The notes under the pieces were generated by a model. That model saw nothing but the letters and a program-made list of their open reading frames with translations, was not told where the DNA came from and ran no database searches. From contig JABDPT010000045.1 of assembly GCA_013042605.1 (NCBI GenBank), positions 1-34,600 of the forward strand: DNA of 34,600 nt. Direction: 5' to 3'. Position 1 is the first letter of the stretch. Every line of letters starts with the position of its first letter. A program made the position numbers and the translations under genes. This document shows, one piece after another, positions 1 to 7,423 of the stretch. Origin of the DNA: Paracoccaceae bacterium. GTDB lineage: Bacteria > Pseudomonadota > Alphaproteobacteria > Rhodobacterales > Rhodobacteraceae.

Positions 1-509
1 CGGGGCTGTCCGCTCAAACCTTCCGCATTGCCCGCCCAGTCAAGCGCGCGCTCGCGCATCGTCAAAACCGCCGACAGGGTGGTGACGGTCGCGCTGTCAT
101 GGATCGTGCCGGTGAAATGCCCGGCCAGCCCCAGCGCATCGCGCAGCCAGCCGATCATCACCTCTTCGACCTCGGTCGCTGCCGGGGCCGTCTGCCAGAG
201 CATGCCCTGCGCGACGATGGCATTGGCCAGTTGCTCGGCCAGCATCGAGGCGGGCGCGGCATTGGCCGGGAAATAGGCAAAGAAGCGGGGATGCTGCCAA
301 TGGGTCATCGCGTCGGGCACGATGGCTTCGAAATCGGCGAAGATCGTTTCCATCGGTTCCGGTTGTTCGGGCGGCCGGGTCGGCAGTTTCGCCGCCGTCT
401 GCCCGGGTAAGGTTTGCGCCCGCACGGGCCGGTCGCGCAGCCCCTTGTGATAGTCGCGCGCCCAGTCGGCGGCCCGTTTCGACCAAAGGTTCAGATCATC
501 GTGGTTCAT
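1..509 (-). CDS. Pyridoxal-dependent (group II) decarboxylase, N-terminal part
   Basis: Partial gene: the start (ATG at 509) is inside the window and the frame runs off the left edge without a stop, giving about 169 residues. The translation carries HPRFFAYFP and then APAATEVEEVMIGWL, the N-terminal signatures of the aromatic-L-amino-acid decarboxylase/diaminobutyrate decarboxylase family. The PLP-binding lysine would lie beyond the window, so substrate cannot be judged. Members decarboxylate aromatic amino acids, glutamate or 2,4-diaminobutyrate in the cytoplasm. The start lies 3 nt after the stop of the upstream PEP mutase-like gene, so the two are probably cotranscribed. Family assignment is confident; specificity is unknown. 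Confidence 0.85.
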   Translation of the reverse strand, partial: MNHDDLNLWSKRAADWARDYHKGLRDRPVRAQTLPGQTAAKLPTRPPEQPEPMETIFADFEAIVPDAMTHWQHPRFFAYFPANAAPASMLAEQLANAIVAQGMLWQTAPAATEVEEVMIGWLRDALGLAGHFTGTIHDSATVTTLSAVLTMRERALDWAGNAEGLSGQP

Positions 510-512
510 GGG

Positions 513-1325
513 TCAGGAGATCAGCTTGTCGGCATCTGCGCCCGGCAGGACATGACCCAAACGGTCGAACAGGCCCGTGCCCAGCATGTCGGCCAGCGCG
601 TCATGCACCGTTTTATGCGCGGCGCGGGCCAGGGCAGAGCCAAGCGAGATGCGGGCCACGCCGAGGGCGGCGAACGTCTGATCTTCCAGCTTGGTATAGG
701 GGCCGGCGGCCAGTGCATTCACCGGTTTGCCGGTCTCGGCCACGATGCGACGCAGGTCTTCGGGCGATTTGGGCATCGGCGCATATAGGCAATCGGCGCC
801 CGCGGCCTCCGTCGCCTGAAGCCGTGTGATGGCTTCATCGATGCCGTAGGTTCCGGTCAGGATCCCGTCGGCCCGCGCGGTCAGCACGAAATCGCGGGGC
901 AGGGCGCGCGCGGCGGCGGCAGCGGCGCGAATGCGCTCGGCGGCAAGATCGGCGGGGTAGGGCGCGCCAGAGGGGAACATCGTGTCCTCGATGCCGATGC
1001 CCGCAAGCCCCGCCTCGGCGGCAAGCCGCACGGTTTCGGCGCAAGTGTCCGGATCGTCGCCGAACCCGTTCTCGAAATCGCCATTCACGGGCAGGTCGGT
1101 CGCGGCCACGATGTCTTGGGCGTGGGTCAGCGCCTCGTCCCGTGTAAGCGTGCCGCCATCGGGGCGGCCAAGGGTAAAGGCATGCGCAGCGGAAGACGTC
1201 GCCAGCGCCTTGGCCCCCATCGCGGCGGCCATGCGGGCCGTGCCCGCGTCCCACACATTCACGAGGATAAAGGGGTCGCCCGGAACATGCAGGGCGCGAA
1301 AGACGGAACCGGGATCATGTGTCAT
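513..1325 (-). CDS. Isocitrate lyase/PEP mutase superfamily enzyme
   Basis: A 270-aa protein of the PEP mutase/isocitrate lyase superfamily, a TIM-barrel Mg2+-dependent family that makes or breaks C-C or P-C bonds of 2-oxoacids. Metal and substrate motifs are visible: NVWDAGTARM (Asp26), GDFENG (82-87, Asp83 and Glu85) and GIEDTMFP (111-118). The KKCGH loop of true isocitrate lyases and methylisocitrate lyases is absent, so it is more likely an oxaloacetate decarboxylase-like or uncharacterised member. The length fits the short subfamily. It lies 31 nt downstream of the MmcQ/YjbR gene and 3 nt before the PLP decarboxylase on the same strand. The exact substrate is not inferable. Confidence 0.85.
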   Translation of the reverse strand: MTHDPGSVFRALHVPGDPFILVNVWDAGTARMAAAMGAKALATSSAAHAFTLGRPDGGTLTRDEALTHAQDIVAATDLPVNGDFENGFGDDPDTCAETVRLAAEAGLAGIGIEDTMFPSGAPYPADLAAERIRAAAAAARALPRDFVLTARADGILTGTYGIDEAITRLQATEAAGADCLYAPMPKSPEDLRRIVAETGKPVNALAAGPYTKLEDQTFAALGVARISLGSALARAAHKTVHDALADMLGTGLFDRLGHVLPGADADKLIS

Positions 1326-1356
1326 ATGCCAAAAGGGACGCGCGCGGCGAGAATTG

Positions 1357-1719
1357 TCAATCGCCAGATCCGTCCGGCATGTCGCCCAGCGTTGCCTGCA
1401 CCTTCTTGGTCAGTCCCGCCCGAACGATGCTGTATGAGGTGCGCAGCCGGTCGCGCATCTCGTTGTCATCCACATGCCCCCAAGGGACCAATACCCAGCT
1501 TTTGTGGAAATAGGGCGCACGCTCGGCCCGGCCCATTTCGATCAGAAGCTGGGCGGTTTCGATATCGGGGGTCTTGACCGATACGCCCGCGCTTTGCGTG
1601 CCAACGCAGGCAAACATCTTGCCGCCCACCTTCCACGCGTCATGCCCGCCACCCCAGGGGTCCGACCACTCGGCCCCGGGAAGCGATTTGCAATAAGCGT
1701 TGAAGGCATCGCGATCCAT
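1357..1719 (-). CDS. MmcQ/YjbR family protein
   Basis: A 120-aa cytosolic protein. The start is set at ATG 1719, beginning MDRDAFNAYCKSLPGAE, because that matches the usual family start and length of about 115-120 aa; the longer frame to 1860 would overlap the divergent transporter gene. Family features are the N-terminal CKSLPGAEWSDPWG segment, then KVGGKMFACVG and the C-terminal KSWVLVPWG stretch. YjbR-like proteins have a double-wing DNA-binding-like fold, but their function is largely unknown. It heads the short minus-strand unit ending in the decarboxylase. No convincing Shine-Dalgarno sequence precedes the start. Confidence 0.8.
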   Translation of the reverse strand: MDRDAFNAYCKSLPGAEWSDPWGGGHDAWKVGGKMFACVGTQSAGVSVKTPDIETAQLLIEMGRAERAPYFHKSWVLVPWGHVDDNEMRDRLRTSYSIVRAGLTKKVQATLGDMPDGSGD

Positions 1720-1799
1720 GGGCCCAAGTCTGGCCGCAAGGGAGGCAGCTTGGCAAGTATCGCATTCTGCGCTTGTGATCGTCGCGAATTCGCGCTCAC
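1720..1799. promoter_or_regulatory. Divergent intergenic region with CGCGAATTCGCG palindrome
   Basis: These 80 nt separate the MmcQ/YjbR gene (minus) from the transporter operon (plus), so both promoters should lie here. A perfect 12-nt palindrome, CGCGAATTCGCG, occupies 1783-1794, five nt before the permease ATG, where a ribosome binding site would be expected and is not seen. TTGGCA at 1750-1755 could be a -35 element for the plus strand; no good -10 is visible. Confidence 0.3.
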
Positions 1800-2702
1800 A
1801 TGATCGGTAACGGGATACCGGGGGGCGGTGACATCGCAATCGGTTTTGACAAGAACGCACGACGCGGCCTGTTGCTGGTCAGCCCGACGGCGCTTTATGC
1901 GCTGGCGCTGCTCGCGGCACCGCTGGGGGCGATTGTTCTGTTCAGTTTCTGGACACAGGATTTCCTGACCGTCGACACCACGCCCACGCTGAACAACTAC
2001 CGCGAAGCGTTCGCCAATCCGCTTTACGCGCTGCTGATGGGGCGGTCGCTGCTGATTTCGGGCGCGGTCACGGTGGTCACCGTGCTTCTGGCCTTTCCCA
2101 TCGCCTATTACGTCAGCTTCTATGTGAATCCCCGGCACAAATCGCTTTGGCTCTTTCTCATCACCATCCCGTTCTGGACGTCCTACCTCATCCGAGTGTT
2201 CCTCTGGAAGGTGATCCTCGGCTTCAATGGCGTGATCAACTCGTCGCTGCTTGAACTGGGATTCATCGAAGAGCCGCTGACCTTCATTCTTTACAACGCC
2301 AATGCCGTGGTGATCACGCTTGCCCATGCCTTTGCCCCCTTTGCGATCCTACCGATCTTCGTAGCACTTGAGCGTATCGACCGGTCACTTCTGGAGGCAT
2401 CGCGGGATCTGGGCGAGGGGGCCATTCGCACCTTCTTTCGCGTGACCCTGCCCATCGCGATGCCAGGGGTAATCGGCGCGATACTGATCGTCTTCATCCC
2501 GACGGTCGGCGATTATGTGACCCCGCGCCTTGTCGGCGGACCCGAAGGCGCGATGATCGCCAACCGCATTCAGGTCGAATTCCTGCGTCTCAACAACGCG
2601 CCTATGGGGGCGGCACTTGCGGTCATCGCGATGGTGCTGGTGACCTTCGTGTCGCTGGTGATCGTCGGGTTGAACCGCCTCTGGCTGGGGCGGAAGTCGT
2701 GA
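1800..2702 (+). CDS. potB: Polyamine-type ABC transporter permease (PotB-like)
   Basis: A 300-aa integral inner-membrane permease of the spermidine/putrescine (PotB) type. About six hydrophobic segments are visible. The cytoplasmic EAA loop reads ASRDLGEGAIRTFFRVTLP, which docks the ATPase. The start at ATG 1800 lacks a good Shine-Dalgarno sequence, so a leaderless transcript or a slightly different start is possible. It is the first gene of a three-gene operon and overlaps the next permease by 4 nt (GTGA at 2699-2702). Substrate is inferred from resemblance to PotB; related importers carry other amines or organic anions. Confidence 0.85.
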   Translation: MIGNGIPGGGDIAIGFDKNARRGLLLVSPTALYALALLAAPLGAIVLFSFWTQDFLTVDTTPTLNNYREAFANPLYALLMGRSLLISGAVTVVTVLLAFPIAYYVSFYVNPRHKSLWLFLITIPFWTSYLIRVFLWKVILGFNGVINSSLLELGFIEEPLTFILYNANAVVITLAHAFAPFAILPIFVALERIDRSLLEASRDLGEGAIRTFFRVTLPIAMPGVIGAILIVFIPTVGDYVTPRLVGGPEGAMIANRIQVEFLRLNNAPMGAALAVIAMVLVTFVSLVIVGLNRLWLGRKS

Positions 2703-3508
2703 AGGGGCGCGGACTTCTGATCTATGCGGTGCTTTACCTGATCTTCCTTTACGCGCCGATCATCCTGCTTCCGCTTTTCGCGTTCAATTCCTCGACCATC
2801 ATCGCCTTCCCGCTGGAAGGGTTCACGTTTGATTGGTTCGTGCAGTTGCGTGAGGTCGAGGCGCTGCATGACGCCGTGCGCAACTCGCTTTTCATCGCGG
2901 TGCTGACGGCCGTTTTCTCGACCATCCTTGGCATTTGCGCGGCCCGCGCCAGCACGCGCTATGTCTTTCCCGCCAAGGCCGGGATCATGGGGATGATCAT
3001 GCTGCCGCTCGTCCTGCCCGAGATCATCGTGGCGGTGTCGCTGTTGGTCGTGGTGGTGCAGATCCTCGACTTTCCGCTGTCGGCCTGGACGGTGATCGCC
3101 GCCCATACGCTGATCTGCACCCCCTTTTGCATTGCCGTGCTCAACTCGTCGTTTCAGAACCTCGACGCCTCGCTGGAAGAGGCGGCAATCGACCTTGGCG
3201 AAACCCGGTTTTCGACCTTCCGCCTTGTCACCCTGCCGCTGGTGATGCCGGGCGTGATCGCCTCGCTTCTCATCTCTTTCACGATCTCGCTTGATGAATT
3301 CATCATCGCCTTCTTCCTGACCGGGTCCGAACCCACCTTGCCGGTCTATATCTGGAGCCTGCTGCGCTTTCCGCGCATGCAGCCCATCATCATGGCGCTG
3401 GGCACGATCCTTGTGGTGCTGTCCATCGTCCTGCTCATCGTTGCCGAATACGCCCGCCGTCGCGGTGTCGCCAAAGCCGGCAAAGCCGATACCGGAGGGT
3501 TCCTGTGA
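2699..3508 (+). CDS. potC: Polyamine-type ABC transporter permease (PotC-like)
   Basis: A 269-aa second permease subunit of the polyamine-type importer, starting at GTG 2699 inside the stop of the first permease. The EAA motif is AAIDLGETRFSTFRLVTLP, followed by a hydrophobic segment and the SLDEFIIAFF signature near the fifth membrane span, typical of PotC-type permeases. The last residues overlap the start of the ATPase by 4 nt (GTGA at 3505-3508), consistent with translational coupling. With PotB it forms the membrane channel of the heterotetrameric transporter. No periplasmic binding protein gene accompanies the operon in this window. Confidence 0.85.
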   Translation: MKGRGLLIYAVLYLIFLYAPIILLPLFAFNSSTIIAFPLEGFTFDWFVQLREVEALHDAVRNSLFIAVLTAVFSTILGICAARASTRYVFPAKAGIMGMIMLPLVLPEIIVAVSLLVVVVQILDFPLSAWTVIAAHTLICTPFCIAVLNSSFQNLDASLEEAAIDLGETRFSTFRLVTLPLVMPGVIASLLISFTISLDEFIIAFFLTGSEPTLPVYIWSLLRFPRMQPIIMALGTILVVLSIVLLIVAEYARRRGVAKAGKADTGGFL

Positions 3509-4611
3509 CCGATCCTAACCGCCGCCAGATCATCAGCCTGCGCGATGTGCAAAAGCATTACGGCAGCTATCACGCCTTGCGCGGCATCACGATGGACATC
3601 GCCGAGGGCGAGTTCTTTTCGCTGCTGGGCCCGTCGGGTTGCGGCAAGACCACGCTATTGCGCACCATCGCGGGGTTCGAGGATGTAAGCTCGGGTCACG
3701 TCCTTCTCGACGGCCGCGATATGGAGGGGGTGCCGGCCAACAAGCGCCCCACCAACATGGTGTTTCAATCCTATGCCATCTTCCCGCATCTCAGCGTGGC
3801 GCAGAATGTGGGCTTCGGTCTGCGCAAGCGGTCGGACCTCGACAAATCCGCCAAATCCGCCCTGATCGCCGAGGCGCTGGGCATGGTCGGGCTCGACGGC
3901 TATGGCGACCGCTCGGCACAGGCCCTGTCGGGCGGGCAACGCCAGCGGGTCGCACTGGCCCGTGCGCTGATCCTCAAGCCCAAGGTTCTGCTTCTGGACG
4001 AGCCGCTCTCGGCGCTTGACAAGAAACTGCGCGAACAGATGCAGACCGAACTGCGCCGGCTCCAGCGCCATGTCGGCATCACCTTCATCCTCGTGACGCA
4101 CGATCAGGAAGAGGCACTGATCATGTCGGACCGGATCGCGGTCATGTTCGAAGGCCAGATCGCGCAACTGGCCAGCCCGCAAGAGCTGTACCGCCGCCCG
4201 GTGACCCAACAGGTCGCCAACTTCATCGGGGTGATGAACTTCCTGCCCGTTGAAATTTCCATGGGGCAGGGGGGCAGCATCGATCTTGATATCGCGGGGC
4301 TCGGCCGCACCACGATCGACAGCGCGCAATGCCCCGGCGCGATCCGCCCCGGCCTTGGACAGGCCGGATTGCGGCCCGAGACGATGACCCTTCTGGTCGA
4401 TGGCGAGGACGCGGACGGTCACCTGGCCGAAGGACAGGTCGAAGAGCTCGCCTATTACGGGGACATGACTTACTACGATGTGTTGCTTGATGGGGCGACG
4501 GTGCCGGTCACGATCTCGATGAAGAACCTGACCGGGCGGCAGGTCCTTGACCGCGGCGCGCGGGCGCGTGTGGCGTGGGACCCGCGGGCGCTGGTGGTTT
4601 TCGCGGAGTAG
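3505..4611 (+). CDS. potA: Polyamine-type ABC transporter ATP-binding protein (PotA-like)
   Basis: A 368-aa ATPase that energises import through the two preceding permeases. All nucleotide-binding motifs are intact: Walker A GPSGCGKTT (42-50), Q-loop VFQSYAIFPHL (86-96), signature LSGGQRQR (141-148), Walker B VLLLDEP (161-167) and H-loop His199 (LVTHDQ). Residues after about 240 form a TOBE regulatory domain, as in PotA, FbpC and UgpC. It starts at GTG 3505, overlapping the second permease by 4 nt, and is the last gene of the operon. No clear terminator follows the stop at 4611. Confidence 0.9.
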   Translation: MTDPNRRQIISLRDVQKHYGSYHALRGITMDIAEGEFFSLLGPSGCGKTTLLRTIAGFEDVSSGHVLLDGRDMEGVPANKRPTNMVFQSYAIFPHLSVAQNVGFGLRKRSDLDKSAKSALIAEALGMVGLDGYGDRSAQALSGGQRQRVALARALILKPKVLLLDEPLSALDKKLREQMQTELRRLQRHVGITFILVTHDQEEALIMSDRIAVMFEGQIAQLASPQELYRRPVTQQVANFIGVMNFLPVEISMGQGGSIDLDIAGLGRTTIDSAQCPGAIRPGLGQAGLRPETMTLLVDGEDADGHLAEGQVEELAYYGDMTYYDVLLDGATVPVTISMKNLTGRQVLDRGARARVAWDPRALVVFAE

Positions 4612-5041
4612 CCCCGTCTCATTGGTTCAGTCGCCTGCACCAACGATCATCTAACCGTCTTTTTTTGGTAAGCTTCTCGGCACCCACGGCGCCCTTGGCC
4701 ACAACCTTGGTCGTGCCTGCGACAAAGCCGACGGAATTGTCAATCACCTGGTCGGAGGAACAGACCGACGGGCCCATGGCTGCGGTCATAATGGTCGCGG
4801 TGGCGATCTTGCGGAACCCGGTGCTCGCCCTGGGTCGCATCCTTACGCGTCTTCTATTTGGGTCTTTCGAAGTGTGAGGACGGACCATCAGGCCAACGGT
4901 TAGGGCGCTGACCCAATCACTCGTTCAGGCGATTCACGCGAAGTTTTATCCGCCCCCACGGCGTATTTTTACGGGGTTTCTAGAGATCATGAAAACGAAT
5001 AATAAATACGCTTGAAACAAGATTAGATCATAGGTGATTTG
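4612..5041. other. 430-nt intergenic region, AT-rich near its right end
   Basis: Between the transporter ATPase and the LysR gene. It holds the possible minus-strand small gene or remnant at 4619-4840 and, from about 4960, an AT-rich stretch (for example AATAATAAATACG near 5000) expected to carry the LysR promoter. No terminator hairpin for the transporter operon and no RNA gene could be recognised. Confidence 0.5.
4619..4840 (-). pseudogene. Small exported-protein-like ORF, possibly frameshifted remnant
   Basis: A minus-strand frame of 73 codons from ATG 4840. Its middle looks like real protein: a basic N-terminus and a hydrophobic stretch (RKIATATIMTAAMG), a Cys, then SVGFVAGTTKVVAKGAVGAE, resembling small exported or lipoprotein-like Rhodobacteraceae proteins with repetitive VxGTTKxxxKG segments. 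The frame then crosses a run of seven A (T4660-4666 on the plus strand) into an arginine-rich tail; a one-base slip there would end the protein within a few codons. The lipobox is poor and there is no good ribosome binding site. It could be an intact short gene, a decayed gene, or chance. Confidence 0.35.
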
Positions 5042-5977
5042 ATGGACATCGCCCTTTTGAGAACCTTTCTTGAAGTCGCAGCCACTGGGTCCTTCGTGAA
5101 TGCCAGCGACCGGCTCTTTGTAACCCAATCGGCCGTCAGCCTGCGGGTGCAGCGGCTGGAGGACTCACTTGGAAAACAACTCTTCACCAGGTCCAAGGCC
5201 GGAGCCGAACTGACTGCGGCGGGCCGTGAGTTCGAACGTTATGCCCTCTCGTTGATCAAGATCTGGGAAGAAGCCCGTCAGCAGATAGGGGTGCCGGAAG
5301 GATATACGAAATCGCTTACAATCGCGGCGCAATACTCGCTTTGGCCCCGGCTTGGTTTTCGCTGGATCGACCGGATGCAGGCAGATCTGCCAACCCTAAA
5401 CGTTCGCGCCGAGCTGGGTATGGCCGATCGCATCATGCGTTTCCTGGTCGAGGGGATCGTGCAAATCGGGTTGATGTATAACCCGCAACTGCGCCCCGGA
5501 TTGACAGCGCAAAAGGTTTTGGATGAAGAGCTTGTGCTCGTGTCCTCGTGGCCCGCCAGCTTCGATGAGATCGCGGAGCACTATGTCTTCGTCGATTGGG
5601 GGCCGGAATTCGTCCATGCCCACGCACTCGAGATTCCGGACCTGACGAACCCCGGCCTGACCCTGTCCCTTGGGGCTATGTCGGCGGAATATGTCGTGAT
5701 GCGGAAGGCCGCAGCTTACCTGCCCGCACGGTACATCAAGCGGTATCTCGACGAGGGACGGCTGCACCTGATCCCCGATGCGCCTCGCTTTGCCTACCCG
5801 GTATGGTCGGTCTGGCGCGATGACCTTAACGAAGATATCCGCACGGTCGCCGAAGCCGCCCTCTTGGCAGTCCGGACACAGCTTGATGAAGAAAAAAGCG
5901 CGGTCATCGCCGAATTGGCCGAAATCAGCAGCGGCGACTCTGTCCAAGTCCTTGGAAGCAACGGAGAATTCAAATAG
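5042..5977 (+). CDS. LysR family transcriptional regulator
   Basis: A 311-aa LysR-type regulator. The N-terminal winged helix-turn-helix is clear (LLRTFLEVAATGSFVNASDR, then LFVTQSAVSLRVQRLED). The effector-binding domain runs from about residue 90. ATG 5042 is chosen over the in-frame TTG 3 nt earlier because TAGGTGA ends about 5 nt before it. AT-rich DNA flanks the gene on both sides, unlike its neighbours, hinting at acquisition. It is a single-gene unit between the polyamine-type transporter and the DUF481 gene; either could be a target, but nothing in the sequence decides this. The effector is unknown. Confidence 0.9.
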   Translation: MDIALLRTFLEVAATGSFVNASDRLFVTQSAVSLRVQRLEDSLGKQLFTRSKAGAELTAAGREFERYALSLIKIWEEARQQIGVPEGYTKSLTIAAQYSLWPRLGFRWIDRMQADLPTLNVRAELGMADRIMRFLVEGIVQIGLMYNPQLRPGLTAQKVLDEELVLVSSWPASFDEIAEHYVFVDWGPEFVHAHALEIPDLTNPGLTLSLGAMSAEYVVMRKAAAYLPARYIKRYLDEGRLHLIPDAPRFAYPVWSVWRDDLNEDIRTVAEAALLAVRTQLDEEKSAVIAELAEISSGDSVQVLGSNGEFK

Positions 5978-6110
5978 CATGATATAAAGTCTTTTTATAC
6001 CTAATTATTATGAATTTCTCTTATTATATCTCACACTTTAGGTAGTTCCTTGGCAGCGATGCCCCCGTCCAAATCAGGCGGGTCACTCTTTGTTGGGAAA
6101 GGAAAGACCC
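5978..6110 (+). promoter_or_regulatory. AT-rich promoter region of the DUF481 gene
   Basis: The first 65 nt are among the most AT-rich of the window. They contain an inverted repeat TATAAA-N5-TTTATA (5983-5999) and several TATTAT/TTATAT runs that could serve as UP element and -10 sequence. The repeat could also help end LysR transcription, but it lacks a GC stem. A strong ribosome binding site (GGAAAGGAAAG) lies just before the ATG at 6111. Confidence 0.4.
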
Positions 6111-6935
6111 ATGCAAAAACGTTATGCACTGACCGCTTCGGTTCTGGCGCTCCTCGTGGCTGCACCTGTATTTGCGCAGGGTGCGCTTGTTGGCATCGAA
6201 GATCTCGATGACCGGATCGATGACATTCAGGAAGCGGTCGACGATGATTTCTCCGACGCGCAAGACGATGCTCGTTTCGGCCCCAACCAGTATGCACAAG
6301 GCTGGACCGGCAGCGTGGCACTTGGCTTTTCGGCAACGTCGGGCAACACCGACACGACCGATCTCGACCTTGCTGGCCGCCTTCGCTACGGCAAAGGCCC
6401 CTGGAACCACACACTTGGTTTCGCAGTAGAGTTCGCGGAAGACAATGGCATCCGCAACAAGGAAGAATTCTACGCGACTTATGACGTGAACCGGTACTTC
6501 ACCGATCAGTTCTATGTCTTTGGCCTTGGCTCGGTTCGCTATGACGACTTCGACTCGAACAAGCTGGATGCCTTCCTTGGCATCGGTCCGGGTTACCGCG
6601 TGATCAATCAACCCAACCAGACCTGGCGTATTCAGGCTGGCCCGGGTGTGCGATATGTCGAAGATCAGAACGGCGTGGACACCACCGAGGCTGCGGGTAT
6701 CGCATCGTCGCGTTACTACTACGCTTTCTCGGAAACCGTTGCTGTGACGAACGATACAGACGTACTGTTTTCCGATGAAGACACGGTTGTGACCAACGAC
6801 CTTGGAGTGAGCTTCAAGGTCACCGATGCGGTTGCGACCCGCGTCTCGTATCGGACGGAATGGGACAGCGACCCGCTTCCCGGCCTCAAGAGCACCGACA
6901 ACTCGCTCGGCGTCTCGCTGGTCTACGGCTTCTGA
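6111..6935 (+). CDS. DUF481 family outer-membrane beta-barrel protein
   Basis: A 274-aa precursor with a classic signal peptide (MQKRYALT, hydrophobic core, cleavage after PVFA near residue 22). The mature part begins with an acidic stretch (EDLDDRIDDIQEAVDDDF), then alternating beta-strand segments including WTGSVALGFSATSGNTDTTD, the DUF481/YdiY-type start of the barrel, and ends with aromatic Phe as outer-membrane proteins do. ATG 6111 is preferred over an upstream TTG because the signal peptide and the ribosome binding site GGAAAGGAAAG fit it. It is a single-gene unit with a strong terminator downstream. The function of DUF481 proteins is poorly known; some are induced by salt or acid stress. 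Confidence 0.88.
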   Translation: MQKRYALTASVLALLVAAPVFAQGALVGIEDLDDRIDDIQEAVDDDFSDAQDDARFGPNQYAQGWTGSVALGFSATSGNTDTTDLDLAGRLRYGKGPWNHTLGFAVEFAEDNGIRNKEEFYATYDVNRYFTDQFYVFGLGSVRYDDFDSNKLDAFLGIGPGYRVINQPNQTWRIQAGPGVRYVEDQNGVDTTEAAGIASSRYYYAFSETVAVTNDTDVLFSDEDTVVTNDLGVSFKVTDAVATRVSYRTEWDSDPLPGLKSTDNSLGVSLVYGF

Positions 6936-6965
6936 AGAAAGCCGGGAAAGACCCTCGTGTTCCCT

Positions 6966-6992
6966 GGGGGCGGAGAAATCCGCCCCCTTTTT
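6966..6992 (+). terminator. Rho-independent terminator after DUF481 gene
   Basis: A perfect 9-bp GC stem, GGGGGCGGA (6966-6974) with TCCGCCCCC (6979-6987), closed by a GAAA loop and followed directly by five T. It sits 30 nt after the stop codon. Confidence 0.93.
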
Positions 6993-7001
6993 GCGGCCCG
7001 T

Positions 7002-7172
7002 TCAATAACGCCCCAGCGCCTTCATCTCCCGCTCGATCCCCAAAATCGTCATGGGTTCCATCGCGTCGACCCCGACAAACCCGCCCGACGGGCCGGGAAT
7101 GCCGGCGTGGTAAAGCACAACAGGAATGATCGCGACGGCCCGCAAGCCGTCAATGTCTGGCCGATACTTCAA
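7002..7172 (-). pseudogene. Chimeric scar: acyltransferase-3 N-terminus fused to VWA-protein C-terminus
   Basis: A minus-strand frame of 56 codons, TTG 7172 to TGA 7002-7004. The first 36 residues ([31 protein letters not shown]) are the conserved start of OafA/YrhL acyltransferase-3 membrane proteins, where VFFVISG would normally follow. Instead the frame continues without a break into [20 protein letters not shown] and a stop. That nearly repeats the C-terminus of the intact VWA gene at 9096 (AMVPMTLEGIERGMKALGR). The junction falls at GA(C/T)GCGATG, shared by both genes. It is most likely debris of a recombination or deletion joining two genes rather than a working protein. Confidence 0.75.
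7009..7068. repeat. Diverged direct repeat, left copy (VWA gene 3' end)
   Basis: About 60 nt beginning CGCCCCAGCGCCTTCAT that match 9100-9159 at roughly 50 of 60 positions by eye, in the same orientation. This is the 3' end of the VWA reading frame carried by the chimeric scar. The two copies bracket the glycosyltransferase and methyltransferase genes. Confidence 0.8.
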
Positions 7173-7423
7173 TGCTGTGAACCACTGCTGCCTGCCCCCA
7201 TTTTAATGCCCCGTGCGGGCACTCACAAGTCTGGGTTGAAAATTGGTTGCCCGCTGCGGCGTCGTTGCGCGGGCGCACGAGGCCTGGGACCTAAGGGTCC
7301 TGGGCGTGATTGCGGAGACATGCGCGCAACACTTGGACCGGTAACGCCGTCTTGCGGTGGATTTGCTCAAACCCGAGCGATAGCCTGCAGAGCGAACGCG
7401 GGATGAGGCGATCAGGGCAAAGC

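Larger units (their letters stand above)
6993..7423. other. Intergenic stretch before the glycosyltransferase gene
   Basis: Left part (to 7172) is the chimeric scar. The remaining 250 nt (7173-7423) hold no convincing gene, RNA or promoter. In-frame codons exist upstream of the glycosyltransferase start but are not protein-like. A short repeat GGACC-TAAG-GGTCC occurs near 7290. Confidence 0.5.

Noticed and set aside
4575-4877. 100-codon plus-strand frame overlapping the end of the ATPase gene
   Set aside because: It starts inside the ATPase gene in another frame, has no ribosome binding site, and lies opposite the more protein-like minus-strand frame.
7280-7300. Short inverted repeat GGACC/GGTCC before the glycosyltransferase
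   Set aside because: Only 5 bp, no T-run, and no start or promoter in a meaningful position, so it is not reported as a terminator or operator.
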